A stretch of 40,037 nucleotides of DNA. Source: Fervidicola ferrireducens (GTDB lineage: Bacteria > Bacillota > Thermosediminibacteria > Thermosediminibacterales > Thermosediminibacteraceae). Positions 24,298 through 35,963 of the stretch are shown here, in pieces. A program made the position numbers and the translations under genes. The notes beneath the pieces are model-generated. The model saw nothing but the letters and a program-made list of their open reading frames with translations. It was not told the DNA's origin and made no database searches. The stretch is taken from positions 1-40,037 of the forward strand of contig NZ_LOED01000021.1 of assembly GCF_001562425.1 (NCBI RefSeq), in the 5' to 3' direction. Positions within the stretch are counted from its first letter, which is position 1, and every line of letters begins with the position of its first letter.

Positions 24298-25110
24298 TTA
24301 AACCAAAAATTTTGTTAGCAAAACAACTATTTTTGATGCGGGTAGAAAAATGAACTGGCTCAGCAAAGTTCCGAGAATTTTTCCCGCCACTAAAAGCACC
24401 ACCATTGTATTTGCTTCCTGTCTTTCTCGCATGCCCTGCAGGGTCTGGTCCGTAATCATGGCGGCCTGAGGGTCCACCACCACTGCCAGCAGGATGGTAG
24501 CAGCGCCGTTTATAATCCCCGAAAGCTGGCTGGCAGTGATGCGGTAATCGGGAAGAAGGGCTCCCGCATAAATTGCCGATAAAACTCCGATGGTAGATAC
24601 GGATGTAATTATCAAGTTAAGGATTAAGAAAGTCGGAGGAATCCTGTCAAAGCGAAGACGTTTCAATACGCCGATTCCCGGTTTTTTAAAGCTTCTCTTT
24701 ATTTTCTTAAAAGAACCCTGATACACCGCACTAGATATTAGGACCGGCACGGACCCTGCCCGCTCCAGCGCCATTATACCCTTTGAAAAAATCTCGACAA
24801 AGCTGGGTATCAGCGCCGCCCCCACAATACTACCCACCGTAGCTGAGAATATTATCATCCTGAAGTCCTTGAGCAGCAAACTCACCTGGCCGTGAGCTAT
24901 GGCCCTGTCCACCATGCTACCCAGCAAGGGCGCCTGTATCATGTTGGCCGTCCTGGCCACCAGCACTATTATATTAAAAAGCGACAAAGCCATGGCCAGT
25001 CTTTTCGTTTTTATTCCGGCGAGTCTCACGGAATAAGAGAGGGTATCTATTATGTGTATGGTTGCTGTAAAAAGTATCACGGCAATGAGCCTATCCATAT
25101 TCTCTTCCAT
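24298..25110 (-). CDS. amj: Lipid II flippase Amj
   Basis: A 270-residue polytopic membrane protein matching Amj (YdaH), the alternative to MurJ that moves lipid II across the membrane for peptidoglycan synthesis in Bacillus. Recognised from HIIDTLSYSVRLAGIKTKRLA near the start, ARTANMIQAPLLGSMVD, and the late VVVDPQAAMITDQ and LLVAGKILGTLLSQF segments; length equals the family. ATG 25110 follows GGGAG by 9 bases. It is transcribed alone. In B. subtilis amj is induced by SigM under envelope stress; no such promoter was identified here. Confidence 0.88.
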   Translation of the reverse strand: MEENMDRLIAVILFTATIHIIDTLSYSVRLAGIKTKRLAMALSLFNIIVLVARTANMIQAPLLGSMVDRAIAHGQVSLLLKDFRMIIFSATVGSIVGAALIPSFVEIFSKGIMALERAGSVPVLISSAVYQGSFKKIKRSFKKPGIGVLKRLRFDRIPPTFLILNLIITSVSTIGVLSAIYAGALLPDYRITASQLSGIINGAATILLAVVVDPQAAMITDQTLQGMRERQEANTMVVLLVAGKILGTLLSQFIFLPASKIVVLLTKFLV

Positions 25111-25210
25111 ATTTTAATTCTCCCGGCCATCTTTTATCACCCTGTATCCCTTCCAGCATATTATATAACTAGAAAAGAAGCAAATCAAGAAGGCTTGTGT
25201 TTCCAAACCG

Positions 25211-25236
25211 GCCCTTAATCCCGAAGGGCTTTATTA
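25211..25236 (+). other. Small hairpin upstream of the GH18 gene
   Basis: GCCCTT / AAGGGC stem followed by TTTATT, about 20 bases before the ribosome site of the next gene. It resembles a weak terminator or attenuator, but no plus-strand gene lies upstream. Confidence 0.3.
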
Positions 25237-25258
25237 GTTTCAGAGAGGGGGTTTTATA

Positions 25259-26212
25259 TTGAATGATTCTAATTGCAAATATCGCGAAAATAATTGGTAT
25301 TACATTTCTACAAGCCAGGCTCTCAAGGCTTTGGAAATTCACGCCTATGAAATCGACTTTCTCATTCCCTTTTGGTACGGCATAACCGAAAAAGGTACGT
25401 TAGTAGACCAATCCCAATTAGAAGCTTTATTAATTGCCCGTAGGAGCAAACTCCCCATTCTGCCGATAGTGCACAATTTTTCGGACCCTCAGATGGCCGG
25501 CCTCATCCACGAGGTTTTGACTACTCCCAATATCAGGCAAAACCTCATATTTTCGATCGAAAACCTTTTGATAACCCAAAATTATGCAGGGGTTAACATA
25601 GATTTTGAATTCGTGCCGCCTGAAGATAGGTCTTACGTTAACACTTTTATGGAAGAGCTGTACCGCCGGCTTTCGCCTAGATTCAGGGTCACGATCTCCG
25701 TCCCGGCCCAGCTGGAAGACAATCCCCGGCATCCCTTTTCGGGAGCCTTCGATTACGGAACCCTTTCGCGGTTTGCCGACCAGCTAAACATCCTGGCGTA
25801 CGACGAACACTTCAGCACTCCAGGGCCGGTGGCATCCATAGGATTTGTAAGAAGGGTTCTAGATTATGCCATAACGAAAATCCCCAGGCACAAAATAAAA
25901 CTTGGAATGGCTGTTTACGGCTACGACTGGGTGGAAACGGGCGGTATGCCGCGCACCCTGTCCTATCAGTCAGCGGTGAATCTCGCCCGGCAGTACGGTG
26001 CCACCATAATCTACGATGAAGATGCTCAGGAATCCACTTTTACCTATACTGCCTATGGCGTAAGGCACATCGTCTGGTTCGAAGATTCAAGAAGCTTTTC
26101 GGCAAAACTGGACCTGGTAATCCGCTATAACCTGGGCGGTATTGGAGTTTGGCGTCTCGGACTGGAAGACCCCCGGGTGTGGGAGGTTATACGAAAAAAA
26201 TTCCCCGTATAA
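25259..26212 (+). CDS. Family 18 glycoside hydrolase, spore cortex-lytic type
   Basis: A 317-residue TIM-barrel protein of the GH18 chitinase-like family, closest in pattern to the catalytic part of Bacillus SleL/YaaH. The active strand GVNIDFEFV (residues 111-119) keeps the DxE with acid/base Glu 117. Later strands show LNILAYDEH, LGMAVYGYDWVE, the VRHIVWFEDSRS strand and GGIGVWRLG. There is no LysM domain and no signal peptide, which fits deposition in the spore. The TTG start at 25259 follows GAGAGGGGG. The likely substrate is N-acetylglucosamine linkages in cortex fragments (family knowledge). Confidence 0.85.
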   Translation: MNDSNCKYRENNWYYISTSQALKALEIHAYEIDFLIPFWYGITEKGTLVDQSQLEALLIARRSKLPILPIVHNFSDPQMAGLIHEVLTTPNIRQNLIFSIENLLITQNYAGVNIDFEFVPPEDRSYVNTFMEELYRRLSPRFRVTISVPAQLEDNPRHPFSGAFDYGTLSRFADQLNILAYDEHFSTPGPVASIGFVRRVLDYAITKIPRHKIKLGMAVYGYDWVETGGMPRTLSYQSAVNLARQYGATIIYDEDAQESTFTYTAYGVRHIVWFEDSRSFSAKLDLVIRYNLGGIGVWRLGLEDPRVWEVIRKKFPV

Positions 26213-26267
26213 CCAAACGTCAAATAAGAAAAATTATAATTGAGAAATATGAAAAGGAGGTATCCCG

Positions 26268-26510
26268 ATGGCCAGAATTCACTGCAGCGTTTCCAACTGC
26301 CATTATTGGAAAAGTGGAAACATCTGCGACGCCTCGGAAATCATGATCACTTCCGACAAGGTAGGGGACGAGATGCCCGACAGTTTCGACGCCATGCAGG
26401 CCTCGAACGCCCCGCAGACCCCCGTTTCATCCTGCATGGAGACCTGCTGCAAAACCTTTGTGGCGGCGGGAAGTGCGGCCAGGAACGTAGACGGGATATA
26501 CAGGAAATAG
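26268..26510 (+). CDS. DUF1540 cysteine-rich protein
   Basis: An 80-residue small protein. The DUF1540 pattern CSVSNCHYWKSGNICDASEI, followed by SCMETCCKTF, gives several paired cysteines suited to metal binding. The family is common in spore-forming clostridia and its function is unknown. ATG 26268 follows AAAAGGAGGTATCCCG. It lies 55 bases after the GH18 gene on the same strand, so it may share that message. Its stop codon lies inside the palindrome at 26502-26535. Confidence 0.88.
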   Translation: MARIHCSVSNCHYWKSGNICDASEIMITSDKVGDEMPDSFDAMQASNAPQTPVSSCMETCCKTFVAAGSAARNVDGIYRK

Positions 26511-26535
26511 CGCACCTTATGGTGCGCTATTTCCT
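26502..26535. terminator. Perfect palindromic hairpin between convergent genes
   Basis: AGGAAATAGCGCACC pairs perfectly with GGTGCGCTATTTCCT across a TTAT loop (15 base pairs). It contains the stop codon of the DUF1540 gene and touches the stop of the opposing 49-residue ORF. T-runs are short on both sides, so it is probably a bidirectional terminator or an mRNA 3'-end stabiliser. Confidence 0.7.
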
Positions 26536-26683
26536 AATTTATATCAACCCACATCAATTCCTTTATCAAGCCGGCGTAAATTTCGGCCATATCTTTCTGG
26601 CAGAAATATACTTTTTCGGACTCGGCAAATTTCCTCAAGAAATCCACGATATCCTCACAATATAGCAAGCCATTCTCAACCAT
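26534..26683 (-). CDS. 49-residue protein downstream of a lysine riboswitch
   Basis: Not recognised. ATG 26683 follows GGAG with 7-base spacing and the frame runs to TAG at 26534-26536. The sequence starts MVENGLLYCEDIVDFLRKF and is acidic, with a predicted amphipathic helix and two cysteines (LYCED, YFCQK), and no membrane segment. It is the only gene downstream of the lysine aptamer and its terminator on this strand; beyond it the minus strand is antisense to DUF1540 and GH18. This makes it the apparent regulated gene. It could be a real lysine-responsive small protein or the remnant of a longer lost gene. Confidence 0.6.
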   Translation of the reverse strand: MVENGLLYCEDIVDFLRKFAESEKVYFCQKDMAEIYAGLIKELMWVDIN

Positions 26684-26727
26684 ATTTTCACTCCATTCCA
26701 AGTTTAGTCAATCATGATATAATCATA

Positions 26728-26766
26728 ATATGCAAAAAACGGCTGCAGTACTACCACAGCCGTTAG
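26728..26766 (-). terminator. Expression-platform terminator of the lysine riboswitch
   Basis: AACGGCTG / CAGCCGTT stem on the minus strand followed by TTTTTTG, about 35 bases after the aptamer and 45 bases before the 49-residue ORF. Its position is that of a lysine-induced transcription terminator. Confidence 0.85.
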
Positions 26767-26799
26767 GGGTCAAATAACACTACCCTCCCTTCCCCCGGC

Positions 26800-26976
26800 G
26801 TGTGATAGCGCTCCACCTGAAGCCCGGGCAGCTTCAGGTGACAGTACTGCATCTGTTCGATGCAGTCCCAGCCCAGCAGCCCGCCAGCTGCAGGACTTCG
26901 GCGGTGACCCCTTTCGCCCGCTTCACCGGCCGCCGCCTCCACGGGTTACTCTTGATACACCGCGCCTCTACCGCAC
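26800..26976 (-). ncRNA. Lysine riboswitch (L box) aptamer
   Basis: Read on the minus strand, the conserved L-box cores appear in order: GGTAGAGGCGCGG with CAAGAGTAACC (loop E-type bulge), GAAGCGGGCGAAAGGGG with CACCGCCGAAG, GCTGGGCTGGGACTGCATC-GAAC-AGATGCAGT, then ACTGTCACC, a P5 hairpin (CACCTGAAGC / GCTTCAGGTG) and GGAGCGCTATC closing P1 against GGTAG. These match the lysC leader of B. subtilis block by block and the length (177 nt) is right. It binds L-lysine and lowers downstream expression. Unusually, what follows is only a 49-residue ORF, not lysC, dapA, lysA or a lysine permease. Confidence 0.93.
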
Positions 26977-27018
26977 CCCTTGACGAGATGAGGTATTAAT
27001 TTTTAATTTATTGATTTT

Positions 27019-27047
27019 ATTTTATATTGATGAGCAGCAAAAGTCAA
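27019..27047 (-). promoter_or_regulatory. Promoter of the lysine riboswitch transcript
   Basis: Minus strand -35 TTGACT (27042-27047), 17-base spacer, -10 TAAAAT (27019-27024). It begins directly after the serS terminator T-run, so the riboswitch unit is independent of serS. Confidence 0.8.
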
Positions 27048-27073
27048 GAAAAAATGCGCCTTCCGGCGCATTT

Positions 27074-27074
<1 letters not shown>
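27047..27074 (-). terminator. Terminator of serS
   Basis: AATGCGCC / GGCGCATT stem with GGAA loop, followed by TTTTTT on the minus strand. Confidence 0.88.
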
Positions 27075-28631
<1,557 letters not shown>

Positions 28632-28633
28632 TT

Positions 28634-28661
28634 ATTATATCAAACATTGCAGAAAAATCAA
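28634..28661 (-). promoter_or_regulatory. Promoter of the serS T-box transcript
   Basis: Minus strand -35 TTGATT (28656-28661), 16-base spacer, -10 TATAAT (28634-28639). Confidence 0.7.
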
Positions 28662-28724
28662 CTTTTACAGTTTTTAAGCCGAACTTCCGTATCACCCACA
28701 CGTCTAAGTTATATTTCAGATATT

Positions 28725-29102
28725 TTATCTTTTTAACCTATTTTCTATTGGAACAAGCTTAGTTTCATATTCTTTAATTTTAAGATTTAACCTTTCCAGT
28801 GCCTTCTTCATCTCTTCAATACGGGAGAGGAGTTTCTCCCGTTGCTCGATAAGGATTTGTTTTCTAGCCTCTATGGTTTCGTCGCCTTGCTGGAGTAGCG
28901 TAACGTATTCGACCAACGTTTCAACTTGAACACCTGCGCTGCGCATACATTTAACGAATTCAATCCACTTACAGTCTTCCTCAGTATAATCCCGGATACC
29001 GCTCTCGTTGCGATTTACCCTGGGGATCAGTCCTATACGCTCATAGTAGCGGAGTGTATCCGGTGAAAGACCAAATTTTTTGCTTACTTCCCCAATCGTC
29101 AT
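28725..29102 (-). CDS. MerR-family regulator (AdhR-like)
   Basis: A 125-residue regulator. The N-terminal winged helix-turn-helix MTIGEVSKKFGLSPDTLRYYERIGLI is the MerR signature; a long coiled-coil dimerisation helix fills the C-terminal half (residues 75-120). Only one or two cysteines are present and there is no metal-binding loop, so it belongs with the aldehyde/redox-sensing AdhR-type group that controls alcohol dehydrogenase and aldo-keto reductase genes. ATG 29102 follows GGAGGTGG. It is last in a run of redox genes, and MerR-type operators lie in front of it and in front of the first gene of that run. Confidence 0.9.
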   Translation of the reverse strand: MTIGEVSKKFGLSPDTLRYYERIGLIPRVNRNESGIRDYTEEDCKWIEFVKCMRSAGVQVETLVEYVTLLQQGDETIEARKQILIEQREKLLSRIEEMKKALERLNLKIKEYETKLVPIENRLKR

Positions 29103-29131
29103 GTAGTTCCACCTCCAATGTTCAATATTAT

Positions 29132-29494
<363 letters not shown>

Positions 29495-30025
29495 CTATGG
29501 TATCAAATCAAGTCTTTTAAGCCAGTCTGCAATATCTTTGTCTGCCCTGTGAACATTGCTACCTCGAATGGCTATACCGGGCAGTACCTTGGCATTCGGG
29601 CAAAGTTTTTTGATGTCGTGCTCACTGCTTCCCATTCCACTGCCTTCATGGGTGCAAAACGGAGCAATGGTCCTTCCCGCGAAATCGTAAGACTCTAAAA
29701 ATGTAAACACCGCCATCGGCATTGTTCCCCACCAATTGGGATAGCCGAGGAAAATTACATCATAAGAACTTATGTCGTCCAGCTTATTTGCAAGCTCTGG
29801 CCTGGCATTCTGCCTTTTTTCTTCCTTTGCTACTTCTGTTGTTTCGTAGTAATCTTCCGGATATTGCTTTACTGTTTTTATTTCAAATATGTCACCACCA
29901 GTAAGTTCATGTATTTTCTTTGCTACTATTTCTGTATTTCCAATCGGCAGATTTATAATTCTACCATTGACATAATTATTCCCTTTACGAGAAAAATAAG
30001 CGATGAGAATTTTCGAATTTGGCAT
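29495..30025 (-). CDS. Flavodoxin-fold protein
   Basis: A 176-residue FMN-binding flavodoxin-like protein. It starts ILIAYFSRKGNNY, the phosphate loop region, although a short insertion separates it from GNTEIVAKKIHELTGGDIFEI. It continues with YDVIFLGYPNWWGTMPMAVFTFLE, the isoalloxazine-binding loop, and APFCTHEGSGMGSSEHDI. This subgroup of 'flavodoxin family' proteins often sits beside aldo-keto reductases and MerR regulators in clostridia, where it may supply electrons to a reductase; that role is inference. ATG 30025 follows AGGAGGG. It lies 30 bases after the esterase gene. Confidence 0.88.
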   Translation of the reverse strand: MPNSKILIAYFSRKGNNYVNGRIINLPIGNTEIVAKKIHELTGGDIFEIKTVKQYPEDYYETTEVAKEEKRQNARPELANKLDDISSYDVIFLGYPNWWGTMPMAVFTFLESYDFAGRTIAPFCTHEGSGMGSSEHDIKKLCPNAKVLPGIAIRGSNVHRADKDIADWLKRLDLIP

Positions 30026-30055
30026 TTTCTATCCCTCCTATGATTTTTGCCAATG

Positions 30056-31963
30056 TTATTTTTTCATATGTTTTTCCCAAAACTTAATAGCATCATTTAT
30101 CCATCCCTCTGCGATAGTTCCTTCCCCAAGTCCAAATCCATGTGGGAGTCCAGGAAAGATTTTTATTTCCGCATCAATTCCATAGTTCTTAATCCTATTG
30201 ATTCTTTCTTCCATTGTTTTGTAAGATGCAATCCAATCATTTGTACCCACACATGCAAATGTTGGAGGTTCCCTTCCCGTCACTTCCGTCAAACCAGTAT
30301 ACTGCATAATGACAACTGCAGGACGTGGATATCTCTTCTCACCAAAGCTCTCTGTACCATAGCTTCCAAGCCATGCTGCCACACGTGCTCCAGCAGAGCC
30401 TCCCCACAGCGAATAGTCTTCCATATCTATTCCGAGTTTGTCGGCATTCTCATGTAGGAAAGCAATTGCCCTTGCAAGATCCTCACAAGCAGTCTGTGCA
30501 CCAGGACGATAAATTAAAGCAAATGCGTTATACCCTTTTTTACTTAGTTCAAGAGCATGTGGAAAACTATCTTGCATTGCACCCACATATACAAACCCTC
30601 CACCTGCCACGATAATCGCTGTTTTTGCACCTTTTTTGCCGCGGAAAAAGAATAATCCTGTATTTTTTTTGTCAGGATCCTGTAATTTTTCTTCATCGGA
30701 ATAAATATCATAGAAAATAGTGTCTCCCGATTCAGCCCGTTCTTGCAGATAATTCACAATTTCTACTGTTTTATTTGGATTGATGTTGTTATACCACATA
30801 AGTGAGAGTTCCCCAAGAGTATCACCACTGTAATAATTTTTATCAGTTGGAAAAAGAAGTCTACCAAAATTTTTGAAAGCTGGATATTTAATTACGTCTT
30901 CGATTTTTGTATTTGCAGTGAAAACTTTATAATGATGGTCTTTCCCCAAGTTCGAGCGAACCTCCTGCTGTTCCTCTTTTGTTTTATCTTGAGCGTCCCA
31001 GAATGCTTTTAACCCATTATAGATATATTCCATTGCAGCCCTCATATCATGAGAATAGCCCTGTTTGATGCGAAACGCAAAATTACCGTCAGCTCTATCA
31101 TCGACGACGATAAAATAAGGGGATGCTCTCATAAGATCTGTTCTTGCTTTATCGTAGCTATATGCAAAATCATTAGTTCCTGTCATCACAAGAACGAAAT
31201 AATCGTGAGGATTATGCCGGTCAGCTGCAGAAAAGATCTCTTCATCATCAAGAGTTGTCCCACAGCTTATCGGCAGGAAATAGCGAAAGTAATCAAGTCC
31301 ATATTGAAATGTCCGCCAGGTTGCGACTACGCCCATTGAAAACCCACCAAATCCACGGTGATCACGTGATGCCATAAGATCTTTTTTAGATGTACTTGCA
31401 GCATAGGTGCTGTATGTTCCTTCTATCGCGGGGATTAGATCATTTAATAACTCGTTATGGTAATTTTTTGTCAGCTGCATAGCTAAAGAAAAATTACTGG
31501 AATCCAATCCGTTTTCATTTGTATTGTTATAGGTCGGACATACTATGATCAGCGGTTTGATCTCGCCTGCAGCAATTGCATTATCAATAACGTTCTTAAG
31601 TGGGGATGGACTGTTCGGGGTTCCGAGCATCGAAGTCTCATCTCCCCATCCACCATGCATCAAATAAAATACGTCATATTTCTGATTTTCGTTATAACCA
31701 TATGGAAGATATACAATCGCATGTCTTTTAAGAGGTTTTGATTTTTTAAAGTAAGAAAAAGACTCATAGGTATCGTAATACAAATCTACCAATGTTCCAG
31801 GTTGTTTTGACACTTTAAAATATTCGTCTGGAATTTCTCTTAGTACTTGTGGAATTTTTATATTTTCTGTCCTCATCTCATTCGAAGACTCTGCTACATT
31901 GTCACAGGCAACAAGCAATAACCCTATGAGAAAAATCAGGTCTGTAGTTATGATTTTTCTCAT
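30056..31963 (-). CDS. Two-domain esterase lipoprotein
   Basis: A 635-residue exported protein. A lipoprotein signal ends in LLVAC (Cys 20), so it is anchored outside the cell. The first alpha/beta-hydrolase domain (about 55-325) is like feruloyl esterase/esterase D: VYLPYGYNE, FYLMHGGWGDE and nucleophile elbow GGFSMGV. A second hydrolase domain (about 390-635) is like BD-FAE or acetyl xylan esterases: VAGGGFVYVG, GGSAGARVA, LPHGFG. The two catalytic units in one chain suggest deacylation of hemicellulose side groups. ATG 31963 follows AGGGAGGG. It lies between two reductase genes of the same strand. Confidence 0.88.
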   Translation of the reverse strand: MRKIITTDLIFLIGLLLVACDNVAESSNEMRTENIKIPQVLREIPDEYFKVSKQPGTLVDLYYDTYESFSYFKKSKPLKRHAIVYLPYGYNENQKYDVFYLMHGGWGDETSMLGTPNSPSPLKNVIDNAIAAGEIKPLIIVCPTYNNTNENGLDSSNFSLAMQLTKNYHNELLNDLIPAIEGTYSTYAASTSKKDLMASRDHRGFGGFSMGVVATWRTFQYGLDYFRYFLPISCGTTLDDEEIFSAADRHNPHDYFVLVMTGTNDFAYSYDKARTDLMRASPYFIVVDDRADGNFAFRIKQGYSHDMRAAMEYIYNGLKAFWDAQDKTKEEQQEVRSNLGKDHHYKVFTANTKIEDVIKYPAFKNFGRLLFPTDKNYYSGDTLGELSLMWYNNINPNKTVEIVNYLQERAESGDTIFYDIYSDEEKLQDPDKKNTGLFFFRGKKGAKTAIIVAGGGFVYVGAMQDSFPHALELSKKGYNAFALIYRPGAQTACEDLARAIAFLHENADKLGIDMEDYSLWGGSAGARVAAWLGSYGTESFGEKRYPRPAVVIMQYTGLTEVTGREPPTFACVGTNDWIASYKTMEERINRIKNYGIDAEIKIFPGLPHGFGLGEGTIAEGWINDAIKFWEKHMKK

Positions 31964-32014
31964 TTTTTCCCTCCCTTTAAATATACATCTTAAAGTCCTT
32001 TCAGCTGTAATATC

Positions 32015-34104
<2,090 letters not shown>

Positions 34105-34241
34105 GGGCAATGCCTCCTTTTTCAGTCCCTCAAACCATTTGTATATTACTCTCCCACCTTCCCAATCTCCAAACACAACGGTTTCATTATACAGTTTGAA
34201 ATTTTCGGGAATATCAACACTGCTTAGAGATTTTAAAGGAT

Positions 34242-35259
<1,018 letters not shown>

Positions 35260-35270
35260 CTACAATTTAG

Positions 35271-35301
35271 AGTATACTTGCTGGAGTAAACTCCAAGTCA
35301 A
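35271..35301 (-). promoter_or_regulatory. MerR-type promoter with dyad in a 19-base spacer
   Basis: Minus strand -35 TTGACT (35296-35301) and -10 TATACT (35271-35276) are separated by 19 bases, longer than normal. The spacer holds the palindrome TGGAGT-TT-ACTCCA (35282-35295). This is the classical architecture of MerR-activated promoters. The MerR gene at 28725-29102 is in the same run and is the obvious candidate regulator. Confidence 0.75.
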
Positions 35302-35451
35302 TACTTGATAAAGAAATCAAAGGATAATTCAGATCGTAGTCTAAATCGCATATATTAATATTCGCCAATTTAAATGGGTAAAACTTCAGTTTCATCCTTT
35401 TTTATAGTATAATAACAGATAATAGAAGCAATTTTTTGCGGAGGAGTACAT

Positions 35452-35934
35452 ATGAACAAATCCATAAAAATGCTGGCATTTATGGGACTTTTCATGGCAT
35501 TGCTGGTAGTAGCAACAGTAGTAGTGAGCTTCCCCGTCCCAACTTTTAATCTGTATTTCAATTTGGGAGAATCAGTAATATATCTCGTGGCATTAGTTTA
35601 CGGCGCAATACCTGCTGCCGTAATCGGAAGCGTAGGCTCGGCCTTATCCGATATACTCAAAGGCTATCCAATGTGGGCTCCCATTACGTTTTTTATAAAA
35701 GGGACAGAAGGTTTCATAGCCGGATATTTCGCACGCAGGTTCAACCCGTTTGCCGGTGTAGTTATGGGTGCGGTTTTCATGATGGCGGGCTATGCCATGG
35801 CGGCCTGGAAGCTTTACGGTCCGGGTGCTGTGCCCGTAGAACTTGCGGGCGACTTTTTCCAGGTGTCGGTTGGAGCAATCATAGCTTTGCTCCTCTACAA
35901 AAGGATGAAGAACTTTCTTATCAAAGACAATTAA
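35452..35934 (+). CDS. ECF transporter substrate-binding (S) component
   Basis: A 160-residue membrane protein with about five to six helices, typical of S components of energy-coupling-factor vitamin transporters. LGESVIYLVALVYGAIPAAVIGSVGSALSDIL and YPMWAPITFFIKGTEGFIAGY are characteristic of the HmpT/PdxU-like and related families. It needs the shared EcfAA'T module, not encoded here. ATG 35452 follows GCGGAGGAG. A -10-like TATAAT lies at 35408-35413. The next gene starts 29 bases after its stop, so they form an operon. Substrate unknown. Confidence 0.85.
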   Translation: MNKSIKMLAFMGLFMALLVVATVVVSFPVPTFNLYFNLGESVIYLVALVYGAIPAAVIGSVGSALSDILKGYPMWAPITFFIKGTEGFIAGYFARRFNPFAGVVMGAVFMMAGYAMAAWKLYGPGAVPVELAGDFFQVSVGAIIALLLYKRMKNFLIKDN

Positions 35935-35963
35935 GATATTATGATATGCAGGAGTTGTGCAAT

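Noticed and set aside
26802-26999. 65-residue plus-strand open frame between DUF1540 and serS
   Set aside because: It is antisense to the lysine aptamer, whose high GC content keeps frames open.
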